Positions 1-11,620 of a stretch of 64,000 nucleotides of DNA are shown in pieces. The translations under genes were made by a program, and so were the position numbers. Each line of letters begins with the position of its first letter. Positions within the stretch are counted from its first letter, which is position 1. The stretch spans positions 370,001 through 434,000 of the forward strand of contig JAUIRK010000862.1 in assembly GCA_030549495.1 (NCBI GenBank), read 5' to 3'. This stretch comes from Nectonema munidae (lineage: Eukaryota > Nematomorpha > Nectonematoida > Nectonematidae). The notes beneath the pieces are model-generated. The model saw only the letters and a program-made list of their open reading frames with translations, did not search any database and had not been told where the DNA came from.

Positions 1-653
1 TAATATAGAAAATAAAAAAGATGTGACTACGACATCCAATTTATTGAAAAACTCTTTTGATATAATTGAACGTAAACACCATAGAGCCAGTTTTATTATT
101 AAAAACATTATAAAAATTTTACTGAAAATGATATAATTGGCTCAATCAAAAATTGTAATTATTATCTTTCTAAACATGGCAGTGTTAATTTTATTAAAAC
201 TATTCAAACTAACAACAAATTTTTCGATATTAGTAGTGATAAAATACGCGAACATACGCGAAAAGAAGAAAAAAATTTATTGTAAAAATAACTTGAACAA
301 ACTAGGAAAAAAAGAATTATTATAATTCAAGTGTTAAATTAAACATGGTGGAAAATAAATACATGTAGCTAAAGATCAGAGACAGCTTTAAGATACATAT
401 AAAAAGACAGAAAAAAATTTCACATGTACAAGAGTTTCAAAAATGTCAAGAGTAATGGTAAGAGACATAAAGCAGAAAATGATGCAAAAAAAAGAACAAA
501 TTTCCTCATATAGAAAAAAGAGGAGATGGAGTGGTAATCTTTTTTAAGTCGTGTTTCAAACTGTCATTTTCCTAAGCATTCACCTATGGTGATAATATTT
601 GCGACTTTCTGGTTTTAAAATTACTTATTTCAAATTCTCACTTTTACATATGT
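1..653. other. AT-rich stretch with no recognised gene
   Basis: No gene is recognised here. A short open stretch near 131-285 on the plus strand is rich in Asn, Lys and Ile and matches no family I know. The rest is low-complexity AT-rich DNA. Confidence 0.5.
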
Positions 654-1067
654 GTTTTCTATCGTCCGCCTTCTTCAAATTTAAGAAGTTTTCTCCTGTG
701 GTTAGAAGAATTACCTACGTATCTTCTTAATTCAAAACCCATTATATGTGGAGTCTTCAATGTAAATGTTTTGAAAATCAATGAGGATAAATTTTGTGAA
801 GAGCTCTTTAGTATCTTTTTACAAATTGGTTTCGCACCGATTATCACAAAAATGAGACATTCTTCGGAATCGCTTATAGATAATGTATTTATCAACTTCA
901 ACTGTGCTCTTTCGACCACTAATGTAATAGCAGATATATCTGACCACTATGGTAGCTTAGTCTTAATAGGAAAATTTTTTGAGAAAACTCTTTCCACCAA
1001 GCACATTTCTTATCGAAGAAATTTTTCTAACTTCACATTGGCCGTAAATGGGTTAATAAGAGTATGA
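654..1067 (+). mobile_element. LINE endonuclease fragment (Jockey/CR1 type)
   Basis: The frame reads as the C-terminal half of an apurinic-type endonuclease of a non-LTR retrotransposon. In order it shows VFYRPPSSN, then IICGVFNVNVL in place of the usual GDFN, then SLIDNVFIN, and finally ADISDHYGSLVLI, which holds the SDH catalytic motif. This order and spacing are typical of Jockey/CR1-group elements. No reverse transcriptase follows directly, and the flanks give no usable reading frame, so this is an isolated and old fragment. The assignment to the LINE endonuclease family is firm; the clade is not. Confidence 0.65.
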
Positions 1068-2377
1068 CCAAACGGCTCGGAGTAGAATTGAATCGAACTA
1101 GACAGAATTAAAAATGAAATAGAAGCTACTTGAAGATTGTAACAAATTTGAGAAGCAGTCCCAACATTTTTAGTAAAGCTTCAAGAAGAAAGCAAGCCGT
1201 GAGAGTGACTGAAGATAATTCATGAAGGCAGAATCTTTATCAACGTAGAAATTTTCCAATAATTTTTTTATTCCTGAGGATTTTAACAAATTTAAGTGTT
1301 TATAATACTATTGATTATTATTACTATTGGCATATCAATGCTGAGAATAATATTCTATTTAATGGCTTCTGTTAGGCTCACCACTTTTTTAAAACTTTTG
1401 TTTTAACATGTTACATGGATTTCTTGTTTACTTTACATATTCTACATACTAAATACATTCTAAAGTATCTTCCATGTTAAGGAAATTTACTAAATACTAT
1501 CTAGGACTCCACTCTTTTCTATTTTATTTGAGCTTTGATCCAAAATGTCAAAGAAAGGTTCAAAATATTTGTTAAAAATTTTTATTAAAAATTGTCAAAA
1601 ATAGTAATCTTCAAGTGATTAGTGTTGCCCTGCCCTTGTAAAAACTATATTACCATTGACTTCCGCTCCTAATATTTTATAGTACAAATTGCCATTTGAA
1701 AATTTCCTGGTTATTACCATTTGCTTGCAATTTTCCTCCACTTTTGTGTTTAGAGAATTAGGATTTGATTTTCTTGTAGCCTAAAAATAAAATTTTGTAG
1801 AAATATGGAACATATACTATGTCACTTTTTGCTATAATATAAAGAAAGACAATACTTTATTATTAGTATTTTCACATATTAAACAATTTCTTAAAAAGCA
1901 TACTCAAGAAATTGAATGGATAAGTTTACTAAATAAATTTTCCATTTATTTTATGATGTTTCCCGTATTTGTATGCTTCTACGAGCAGTCTTTTTCTTTA
2001 TTTTTAACTTCAACGCATAGTTAGTCTGTTAACCAAAAAAATTAATGTTAAATCTTCTTTGGTTTTTACAGATGCTCATTTTTCACTGAGAGAGAGAGAG
2101 AGAGGTACATTTTCGAAAAGAGCCTGTAATCAATCCTTATTGGTTCGATTGAATATTTTTAAAGAGAAAAACCGCAATTCTCTGTTTATAATATCTTCAA
2201 ATTTTGGCAAAATATTGCTCGCGTATGATCTGTTTTCTTCAAATTAAATATGACCTTTAAAGCGCACTTTTGGAGAATTTCACTACGCTTTTTCCCATAA
2301 GGAAACGAATTAATATACTAGTTAATATAAGAGATGAACAATTGTTTGTTTAACATATAAGGGAAAAATATTTTTAG
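1068..2377. other. Non-coding AT-rich stretch
   Basis: I see no gene here. A short GA run lies near 2090-2103. The start of this stretch may be the decayed continuation of the LINE fragment on its left. Confidence 0.5.
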
Positions 2378-2500
2378 GGTGGACGAGAATACCGGCAACT
2401 CGATTTAAATTGACAGCAACTTGGTCAATATGCACATGCCATTTTAAATCATCGTTGAATATTAACCCAAGCACATTAACACTCTTTACTTTATTTATTC
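2378..2500 (-). mobile_element. LINE reverse transcriptase fragment
   Basis: On the minus strand this short piece reads VNVLGLIFNDDLKWHVHID and continues to NRVAGIL. This is the block that follows the catalytic aspartates in non-LTR reverse transcriptases (the 'K-LG-x-D-L-W-x-H-I' region). It points the opposite way to the LINE on its right, so it is a separate insertion. It is about 40 codons long with no other preserved domain. Confidence 0.5.
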
Positions 2501-2577
2501 AAGTATATTTCAAAAAAGTATACTTTTGTTTTTTTTTTGAAAATTATATCATACATTGTTATTTCTGATTACGAAAG

Positions 2578-4729
2578 TTGTTGCTTAAAGCTAGGAAAGC
2601 GGCGGGATGGGAAGAAGTTAGTAATCTATTCATCAAGAATCTTCCCCCAAGGTTTAGGGACGTCTTGCTGGCAATATATAACTCTTCTATAAAAGATGGG
2701 TTTTACCCAGACTGCTATAAAAGAGCTATACTTATTTGTGTGCCAAAGGCTGGCAAAAAGAGCGGCAAACCGAGTGACCTACGGCCTATCAGTCTTCTCC
2801 CTTGCCTGAGCAAAGTGTATGACAAATTAATTCTTGGAATACTCGATGCTTGGTGCAAGGAGTATGCAATTATCCCAGAAGAACAGTTTGGATTTAAAAA
2901 GGTTTATCAACAAATCATGCTCTGCTTACCTGGCATCATGATGTTGCTAAAAGCTTAAATGATGGCCTCAACGTAGGGATGATATCTTACAACCTCTAGA
3001 AGGCTTTTGATACAGTCTGGCATGATGGTTTGCTGTTCAAACTCAGTAGCAAGTTTGTGCCATCATGCATCTTCAAGGTAGTTTACAGTTTCCTTTCTCG
3101 ACGCTCATTCCAGATTAGAATAAATAACAAATTTTCAAGGAGAATAAGCCTAGGCCGCGGGGTCCCCCATAGTTCACCTCTGAGCCCCCTTCTGTTCAAC
3201 ATCTACATATCTAATATTAGGGACTCTTTCAATAAGTCAATCTATGCTAGGATAATCAGTTTGGCAGACGACATATGTGTATATTACCCCGCTAAGCGTG
3301 TTCCGCGTATTTGCAAACACCTTACGGACGTAAATACCATATTAAGGGGGTATTTCACTGGATGGAAGCTTAAGGTAAATTACTCTAAATGCAAGTTCAT
3401 CATCTTTGGCGCTAATTGTCCCAAAAATAACCCGCCAACTATAGGGAATATTCCCGAGTTCGCCACCTAAAATATCTAGGAATCAATTGGGATGCAGGAT
3501 TTAGTTTTCATCGTGAAGCTCACGAAAAGATAAAAAAAAAGGGGAAGAAGGATCTAGCGCTATATGGATGTCTTAAAGACCTTGGGGTCAATTCCACGGC
3601 GGTAGGCAAGGTCATTAAAATCCTAACAATGCCGAAATTCACTTATTGAAACGCCATTTTGGGAAGCCTTCCCTCAACTTGGACCAACAAAATAGACGAC
3701 CTCGTGTACAAATTTTTAGGACTGTTTATGGCAACCCTTTCACTATTGCTCATAGCCGGACCTCCCTTTCTTGTTTCCAGAAAAGGTTGGAGAAATTAAA
3801 TAAAAAGTTTATAGAAAAACTAAGAACACACAAGCATTGCCCACAATTATGCGAAGCTTGGGAGCTCACGCAAACCCAGGCTGAAGCGTTCTTGGGGGTA
3901 TATGCTAAAAAAAAAGAGAAAAGTTATCCTAGGTGACTACCCATATACAATAGCCCCCAAGCAATAGGGAATTCTCCGTTCTGCGATATAGTTCTGTTTT
4001 TTCTGAGTTCTAGATCCGCCTACTTAAATTTAGTCCCAAAACAGTTTCATGTTACGAGCTAGGTTAGGCATAGTCGGTAATCTGGCCTCTGTAGAAGTCC
4101 GTTTGTAGGACCGTCTAAACATTCCAATATTAAAACATATATCCTAGGGACAAAATTTAGGGATGGAGTCAAATTCCAGGGGTAGATTATTCCTAACCTA
4201 GCATGCCCTAAATTATGTATATCTTTCTTACCCGCTATAACATGTATCACATATTATTTATTAATAATATATAAGATATTGCATGCCTTCAAACGCTTCT
4301 ATTTTTGTAGCATATACCTTTTATAATCATATTTTTTTTATTTAGGAACAAGATACATTCCGTCGTGCCGGTTTTTTACACTGGTTTTCTTCCTCTGAGG
4401 AATTTAAAGGTTTTTACGGTTAGAGGGTGCTCTGGCTACCCGATTCTACGTGGTTAGTAATCAAGCTATCACTAGACATTAAGTTTGTTTCCCTAATTGG
4501 GAGCGTTCGCGTTAGGATTGTATCGATCACTCAGCTGTATTTACATATTTGTATTCTTGTAAAATAATATATATATATAACAAGGTATAGCTATGCAGTA
4601 ACAAGGGCCGGTAGGCGTTTAGTGGGATGGAAAGTCCAGGTAGACCTGGACTCAGCATTCCGGGCGGGCCACGATATCCGAAAGGATGGGTGCGAACGTG
4701 ACAAACAACTTAACTAACTAACTAACTAA
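2578..4729 (+). mobile_element. 5'-truncated I/Jockey-like LINE, degraded
   Basis: This is the 3' part of a non-LTR retrotransposon. Reverse transcriptase blocks occur in order but in several frames: LRPISLLPCLSKVYDKL, EEQFGFKK, GRGVPHSSPLSPLLFNIYIS (the GxPQGSxLSP block with Q changed), and SLADDICVYY with the catalytic DD pair. These are followed by WKLKVNYSKCKFIIFG. The open segments are broken by several frameshifts and stops between 2958 and 3940. The 3' untranslated part ends in a GC-richer block (4617-4705) and a short tandem tail of AACT units at about 4708-4729. Such short-repeat tails are typical of I/R1-like LINEs. I could not find a target duplication. Confidence 0.75.
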
Positions 4730-5791
4730 ATGTCATCTGCAAAAAGGAGAAAATTTAAATAGAAAAATACTGTTCATAGCTATGTTAAAGAGGAGAACTT
4801 TCTTAACAAACAGAGCTCACTTTTAGTATTTGCTATGACTATCATTTATTATCATTTTTATCAACTTTATACATTCACATGTGACTTTGTGCCAATAATA
4901 TGACTTTGATCATCTCAAAATTTCAAATTAAAAATAACTCCAATAGAATTGAATATTTGTTCAGACATAGGCGTTAAGTTTTTGGAGAAGAGATGAGTTA
5001 TTAACTATTATCAAGATGAGTTATGTAAGATTTGATAAACTGCTAACAAAAATATCATTGTTGACATATAACTCACTGATGATAGAAAAAATTAATAAAA
5101 AGCAGATGTTAAAAATACGATACATTAGGCCTTTGATTTTTTACAAAAATTTTCCAACAACTAAATCTCTATTTTCTCCGTCTTTCTAAATATGGACATA
5201 CGGCAGAAGGAAGCATACGGACCAGGAAGGGCCATCTATCATTTAGCCATCCAAGTATTTTTAATAAAATACATATTCAAAAAGTTTAAAAAGATTTCAA
5301 TTTTTATTTTATTTTGCAATCGATGCATTCAAATTACAATCAGATTTTCAGTTAGACACCCCTGCACCAAATAATTGCTTTAGAATCTTTTGCTTTTCTT
5401 TTACAATAGCTAAGCTAAGGATTTTTTTTATCAAATATTGTATTAACATATATTAACAATTTTTTTGGTGTTCTAAATAGACTACTTGTCATTAAGTTAC
5501 TTTATCTCAATTAACTTCAAGACACATTTTTTCAAATAGTTGTCATAAATTTATATACCTAGTAAATCAAAGATCTCAATTTCCTCTTATTATTGTCACT
5601 CTTTCCAAAGCGTTTTTACCTGTGTGATGGTACTGTCAATGCAGACTAGACCACTTTGCGCTACGCTGACAGATCAGTCGTATTTGACCTGGAAAATTGA
5701 ATTAATGGCGAAATCATTGAGTGTTCTTTTAGACATAGCCTATTGGGAGAACGTTTTTTCCCTCAAAAATGGAGAATTGAGTAAAAGATAC
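4730..5791. other. Non-coding stretch
   Basis: No gene, RNA or element boundary is recognised. The stretch separates the LINE tail from the candidate exon on the minus strand. Confidence 0.4.
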
Positions 5792-6033
5792 CTGAACTGA
5801 TCTACCAGAAATAGGATTGTTTATAGCAATATATGGATAAAATTTTTGAAAATCAAGCGAATCGTCATCAAATTTCATTTTTTCATGAAAGCCGAGATGG
5901 TTGGCTTTTATTTCCAGAGTATATCCATAACTAAATAAATCCTTTATCTTTTCAAAATCAGGCCAAAAAGATGGAACTACATGATCATCGTTGCACACTT
6001 CGAATTCCAAAGGTTCCCACACGCCTTTGAAAT
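5792..6033 (-). CDS. Candidate host-gene exon, family unknown
   Basis: An open minus-strand segment of 242 bp is bounded by a plausible acceptor (TTTTAG) at its 5' end and a plausible donor (CAG followed by GTATCT) at its 3' end. It encodes about 80 residues of normal composition, including EPLEFEVCNDDHVVPSFW and KFYPYIAINNPISGR. The mixed amino-acid usage differs from the Lys/Asn/Ile-rich noise around it. I do not recognise the family, and no neighbouring exon was found nearby. It could equally be a piece of an unrecognised transposon. The exon call rests only on the open frame and the two splice-like sites. Confidence 0.35.
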
Positions 6034-6539
6034 CTAAAATGTAGTGTTTAAAATCTAAATTGTGCTATACGGTACATTTATTCTTGAGCTGAAAGTATTG
6101 TTAAGAAAATTATACAAAAAAATTTTAATAAGAATTATAGCGCTTGAAATCTCGAAATAGTGGCACGTATGCAAAAGAATATTTTGGCGTTGAAAAGGAG
6201 GAACTAGCACTTGAATTTACTTTGCTACTGAATCCGCTCTTTTAGGAAATTTTGTAGCGTTGAAGATCATAAATGAGTAAATAAATAAAAGTAAAAATGA
6301 AAATTTAGAAGAGATCATTGACCTGAAATTTGTGATGTGGAAATTAGAGTTAATTAACGTGTGATTGTTTATTCAATATAAAAGTAAATGTGTTTCTTTT
6401 TGTTTTAGCACGTATAAATACTTTGAATAAATTTAAAATTTTAACAGTTCTGTCTAAAATGCCGAAAAATTATCACATGAAGTGAAGGAATTCATTTTTT
6501 GGTTAAATGTTTCGGTTTAGAGACTAAAAAAGATTAAAA
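6034..6539. other. Non-coding stretch
   Basis: Nothing recognisable is present apart from AT-rich sequence. Confidence 0.4.
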
Positions 6540-7270
6540 TGAAAATATCTTTCTAATTATAGACCTATATCGGTCATGATTTGCACTCAATATATGAATG
6601 GAGTAAAGAGTGGGACTTGCACCTCGATCTAGACAAGTGTTTACCATCTTCAAATTGCTAAAAATGAAGACATTTCCTTTTACATTGGTGGAATACGTTT
6701 AAAGCAACCTAATGATCCTCTATTATTTCTAAATGACTTGGCTCCACTCAGATTTGTCTTTCAAAGTTCACGTGTCTTATGCTGTGAACAAGGTCCTTTT
6801 ATCTTATATGTTAGAGAAGTTGCGTTGCATCAGTTCAAATCTTTAATAAGACCCGTTTTTGAAAGATATTTTTGTCAATTTCTCAATAACTAACATGGAA
6901 GATATAGAGAACGTTGAGAGAATGTTCTACAAACATTTAAAATGTTAAGGAAATTTAACGTATTCTGAAAGACTAAAAACCATCAACTTGCCTCCTCTCT
7001 ATTACAGAACGATGAGAAATGAAATGATAACAATCTTCAAAATTATAAGCGTAAATATGGTTATGAATAAAAATGACATAGCTGATTTTTCACAAAGAAT
7101 CTCCAAGGCACGCACATTCAAGTTAGATGAAGCTTTTCAAAAAAATACCACAGCGCAACCAAAGAGCATTCAATAAATTGAATGGCCTACCTGATGACGT
7201 TCTTCTTTCACAAAGTGTTGATATCTTCAAGAAGAAAAAGCTAGATGAATGGTGGAAAAATATGTTATTC
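6540..7270 (+). mobile_element. LINE 3' fragment (Jockey/CR1-like, C-terminal RT region)
   Basis: The plus strand shows the C-terminal region of a LINE open reading frame spread over several frames. EWSKEWDLHLDLDKC is the block after the RT active site. IENVERMFYKHL and LTYSERLKTINLPPLYYRT follow, and then LNGLPDDVLLSQSVDIFKKK with LDEWWKN. This order (a V-R-x-F-x-K block, 'L-x-Y-x-E-R-L', then 'W-N-x-L-P' and 'F-K-x-x-L-D-x-W') is the usual C-terminal tail of Jockey/CR1-group proteins. The copy is old, with multiple frameshifts and stops. The fragment at 24946-25390 is from the same general group. Confidence 0.6.
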
Positions 7271-8949
7271 TTATTTGCTAATTCTTAGAATCTGTCTAAA
7301 TTTAAGGAGACGTATCTTAACTCGTGGGAACAAATTTACCGGGCATTCTAACAACTTTGGATAAAGATTTTGCTTCTAACATTTGTAGAAGATGTAATGA
7401 AAATTGATTAGCATCGAATTGAACATTGGATGCAAAGAATTTTGCAATCAAAATCAAGAACACGAACATCAATCATGTCGGAAGTAAGTATTATCTTCTT
7501 CGCCCCTTTTATACGACTAAGAAAGTTTTATGGTTTCTGATTTGGAGTATCTGATCTCTTTTCATTTTCTCAACTTTGAAAAAGATCTTTCAACTTTCGA
7601 ACTAGAAGCCGAATAACCTTGTAAAAGTAAATACGTATTTGGTGATATATCCGGGTTATTCATTTCCATAATATCCCTAATTTGGTTATATTTCATTCTA
7701 CGCTCTATGCATAAATTCAACCCGCATTCATTATAATTATTGTTGAAATCAATAAAATTTACAACTATTCTTGCTCATTTTGTTGTAAAACTCCTTTTTC
7801 CTCATTTTTCGATAAATTCAATAATTTTTTCAGCATAGTCTCTTCTAATAGATAACAAATCTTTACTTAGATTAACTTTATTCAAACTTTTTTGTATCAT
7901 TGATCAAAATACCATTTTCATCACTGATTTTCTCAATGATGTTCTTTATTTCTTGGAGGTTTGTTTTTATGTGCTTTTCAGTGTCAAGTGATATAAATGT
8001 TAAAACTTTTTATTGAATTACTTCTTAGATGGAGGGAGTTAATATTTTTTCGGCTGGGCTCTGGCAAAGTTTACACCGGCTCGGTATATACTATTAATTT
8101 TTTAAGTAAAACAGTGATATCTATACATAATGAAATAAAAAGAAATAATTTATGCAATATATTTGGATTATTCAAAAACATATATCAGTTTAATTTAGGA
8201 TAATATTTTTTAATCTTTTATTTTATTTCAACTTTTGAATAATTAGGGTAAACATTTTGGGAAGAGGTAAAATGTTCATTTTTATATCATTTTTGATTTA
8301 ACTGGTTAAATAACTTTTTCGATTTGATTTTAAAAAATTGACTTTTATTGACTTAACACAAGAAAATAGACTTTTATTGATCTACAAAATAATCTAAAAT
8401 TACCTATATATTATTTAAAATTGAAAAAAACATTGTTTTGGGTCTTTTTCTTGAGTGTTACGAAAATAGACTTTATTGACTTTTGATCGCCCTGGTTATA
8501 AGACACTTTCCTACCTGTTCAAAAGGAACGACTACAGACATGTTCTGGAACATCTTTACTTTTATATTTGTTATATTGAAAAAGTGATTTTTTCAGTTTT
8601 ACAATCAGTTAGTCAAAAATTAGGACAGATACAACATTTGACGGAGTTATAATACGTACTCTACAAAGAATAAAATGAATGCGGTATTATGACAAAATGT
8701 TTTTGCCACTCCATTTTGAAGTATCATTTTAAATTGAAGGTAAGAATTCATGAAGAAATTTTCATTTTTAATTTACCTATTCAAAGAAAGATTCTACGCA
8801 ATCAGCTGCCTCCTTTTATAGAAGAAGAATAGAAACTATGAATAAAATATTTTAGAGCACATATGATATTTGGAGGGACTTAAAAAAAGAACACCAATTG
8901 AAAATACCATGTACGCGTAGGAAAATTTAACAATTAATTAGAGATACTA
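7271..8949. other. Non-coding AT-rich stretch
   Basis: No gene is recognised. It is AT-rich sequence up to the left end of the hAT-like element that begins at 8950. Confidence 0.4.
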
Positions 8950-9198
8950 CAGGGGCGCACATCCTCAAAATTATTGGGGGCGAAATTTTTTTTGCAATTT
9001 TCAAAATTAGTGGTCTGGAAATACCAAGGGAGACCGAATATTCAAGCAATCCTTTAAAATAGAGTGTATTCAGCGCATACCTAAAGTCCTAAATTTATAA
9101 GACTACTTTATATTTTTTTTACAAATTTGGTGAATTTAAATACTATACTTCCAGCGAAAATATTTTAATTAAATTTGCATATCGAATATAGTGCGCAG

Positions 9199-9282
9199 AA
9201 AAAATGCCCCTAATTAAAAAGTAGGAAAAAATGCCCCAATCAAAAAGTAGGAAAAAATGCCCCCAATTTAAAATTAGGAAAT
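9199..9282. repeat. Three tandem copies of a ~29-bp unit
   Basis: The unit AAAAAATGCCCCTAATTAAA followed by AAGTAGG is repeated three times with minor changes. It lies near the left end of the hAT-like element, where such subterminal repeats often bind transposase. That function is an inference. Confidence 0.7.
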
Positions 9283-9777
9283 GTTAGGGGGTGGAATAGG
9301 CTTTTCATTTGAAAAATGAAGTAGTCTACCAGGCACATTACAGGAATTGATGAAAGGATATTTGATTCATAGAGAAAACAAATAACTGAAGGTTGGATAG
9401 TTTTATATGAGTGAATGTATTCTAAAGGCAAAGAGTCTACTAGACACCCTGCGATGTTTATATGAAAAAATGTGATTGATTCAGGGGCAAGGGTATAAAA
9501 CGAAGTTATAATTGTGCAAACAAAAAATTAAGATCGCATTATTTCATTTTACCCAGCATCATTCAAAAATAGTTTAAAAGCTAAATTGATACAAGCTACA
9601 AAAATCTACAAAAAGTAAAATAACTGTTAACATTTTGCAATGATTTGCCTTTTATAATAACTTTTAAGGAAAAAAAGTCTATCAGAAAAAGTTATAGAGC
9701 TTCAACAAAAACAAAAAATTTTTACAGCATAACTTAAGTTTTTTGAAAACTAATTTGACGTATTCCCTACAGCATAC

Positions 9778-9926
9778 TCTATGGGTGGCATAGCAGGTTG
9801 GTTGAGATGATGGACATAGCACGGAAGCCTCTCGATTCGATTCCTCATTGATACGAATTTGTTCATAGTTTGACATAAGCGGTACATCAGTGCCTGGTAA
9901 ATGAAAATACATCCGCTGCACCTTAC
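9778..9926 (+). mobile_element. Diverged SINE copy, same family as 49822-50051
   Basis: The segment TCATAGTTTGACATAAGC and its surroundings align with the SINE at 49822-50051. The shared order is a tRNA-like head with a box-B-like CGATTCGATTCC, then TCATAGTTTGA, then a short ATGAAAA block. It lacks the 3' body seen in the other two copies. It is nested in the hAT-like element. Confidence 0.5.
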
Positions 9927-10158
9927 CTTTTACTCAAAATTGGAAAATTTACTACATAATTAATATAAGAGAGAAAGGAAACAAAATAAACTAATAAAGC
10001 AATTTTCACTATTTTAAAATGGAACCGTCTGTTCCCAGAATAATTTCAAAATAATAGGAGGCATAAAGAATTAGAGTTTATTTGATATTTTCAAGTTTTT
10101 ATAAGCAGCAAAAGCCAACGTTTAAGTAGCCCTTATAATTAAAAAATTATTTATTAAC

Positions 10159-10479
10159 GGTCGACAGACATTTCGCCCCATAGACAATTTGCCCCCTGAC
10201 AAATTGTCTCATAGGCTATTAGTTTCATCCATCTTTGCTTATTATATGTGTAAAATTATTAAAATAATTTATATTCTTGTTTATTTTATCTTTATTAAAT
10301 TATTTCAAATTAATCAATTTATCTCTTATTTTTTTTAGAATTGTCCATGAGACAAAATGTCTTATGAAAATAACGTGGCGAATTGTCCATGAAACAAAAT
10401 GTCTTATGAAAATAATTGGGCGAATTGTCCATGGGACGAACTGTCTTATGAAAATAATGAGGCGCCATGTCCGAGGACC
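10159..10479. mobile_element. Small inverted-repeat element (MITE) with tandem repeats
   Basis: The left end GGTCGACAGACATTTCGCC and the reverse complement of the right end GGTCCTCGGACATGGCGCC match at 14 of 19 positions. The inner parts also mirror each other: motifs of the form GACAATTTG on the left and AATTGTCC on the right. The 8-bp flanks agree at only 5 of 8 positions, so the superfamily is left open. It is nested in the 8950-11612 element. Confidence 0.6.
10339..10464 (+). repeat. 42-bp tandem repeat, three exact-length copies
   Basis: Units start at 10339, 10381 and 10423, each AATTGTCCATGRRACRAAMT followed by GTCTTATGAAAATAA and a variable end with GGCG. The array is part of the right arm of the small inverted-repeat element. 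Confidence 0.85.
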
Positions 10480-10973
10480 AAACTAACATAAATCAAAGTA
10501 TACGAGAAAAGAAAATCATTGCGTTTTTTTTGAATATTTGTCTACAAATAAAATTCTGACAGCTGTCATAAATAGATCAAGTACATTTTTAACAACTGAA
10601 ACATTTTGTTTCGATATTATATAACAAATTTTCTTAAAAAAAGTGATTTGATTATGTACAGTGTTACTTATAAAATTTAACAATCGAACATTATGAAAAA
10701 TCGCTCAAACATTAAGTAAATAGAGTATTCTTGCTTTTAAACTGAATAGATAATCAAAATATTGATTCCCAAAATAACTATTGAAAAAAATTTCTTGACT
10801 TGAAAAAATTAGTTTTCAAATGTTACAAAATGTAGCAAACGTAGTGATAAACATTAAAATATGACCTTTGTTGAAAAAAAATTCATAGCGCGAGTCTAAC
10901 AATATTCATTGATATAAAATTGTAACGATTGAAAACTATTTTAATTTAACTCTAAATGCAAATTAGATAGAAG

Positions 10974-11172
10974 CAGTGGTGTAGCCAAAAAAAAGTTCAT
11001 AGAAGGGGCACAATTTAAAAACAAAAAACTTGCTCAACATTATTTATGCTTTCTTGATCCTTTCATTGGAGAAATTTTCAAAAAGTGATATCGCATAAGT
11101 TGCATGGGGGCACCATGCGGTACATAGGAGTGTGGGCACGGCCCCTCATGCCCCAGCCTAGCTACGTCACTG
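10974..11172. mobile_element. Short hAT-type MITE
   Basis: The element begins CAGTGGTGTAGCC and ends CTAGCTACGTCACTG. The inverted ends agree except for two or three bases. The 8-bp flanks GATAGAAG and GAGAGAAT agree at 6 of 8 positions, consistent with an old hAT-type duplication. It has no coding capacity. Confidence 0.6.
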
Positions 11173-11320
11173 GAGAGAATAGAGCTGAATGAGATAGGAG
11201 AGCTTAACAAGAGAAGAGGGCTTGAATGAAAGAAGAGAGCTTGAGTGAATGATTGAGTTTTAGCAGAGAAAGCGGAAGAGAAAAACAGAGGAGAGAGAAA
11301 TAGAATCACTGTAACAGAAA
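11173..11320. repeat. Purine-rich GA tract
   Basis: A long run of GAGA-like, almost pyrimidine-free sequence lies between the small MITE and the right end of the hAT-like element. No gene is seen in it. Confidence 0.5.
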
Positions 11321-11620
11321 ATGAGAAAATTTAGTGGATCATCAACATGTGTTGGCTCAAAAAGACTATAAAGAGGAGACACTGTGATAAACATTGTTGA
11401 CTTATTGTGTGCATATTGAAGCAATGGATTATTATTATTATATAGCTCTCACGCATCGTCTGTAAAATATGTTCGATAGGAAAAATGCGATCATCATACA
11501 TGTTTTATAAACAAGCAGCAACTCTTACTTATAGAAAATTCATTTTCGCCCCCCCCCCCCCTGAAAACACATTGGGGGCGGTCGCCCCCCCCCCCCCCGG
11601 ATGTGGGCCCCTGAGATACT

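Larger units (their letters stand above)
8950..11612. mobile_element. hAT-like non-autonomous DNA transposon, 2.66 kb
   Basis: The element starts CAGGGGCGCACATCC and ends GGATGTGGGCCCCTG, so its terminal inverted repeats agree at 14 of 15 positions. It is flanked on both sides by the same 8-bp sequence AGATACTA (8942-8949 and 11613-11620). An 8-bp target duplication with CAG/CTG ends is the signature of hAT transposons. Long G and C runs sit just inside both ends (near 8975 and at 11551-11597). There is no transposase frame inside. The interior instead holds a 29-bp tandem repeat, a SINE remnant and two smaller inverted-repeat elements. A related right end, without a partner, is visible at about 49055-49081. 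Confidence 0.85.

Noticed and set aside
11040-11309. Minus-strand ORF rich in Ser and Leu
   Set aside because: It is the complement of the GA-rich tract and of the small MITE, with no family resemblance.
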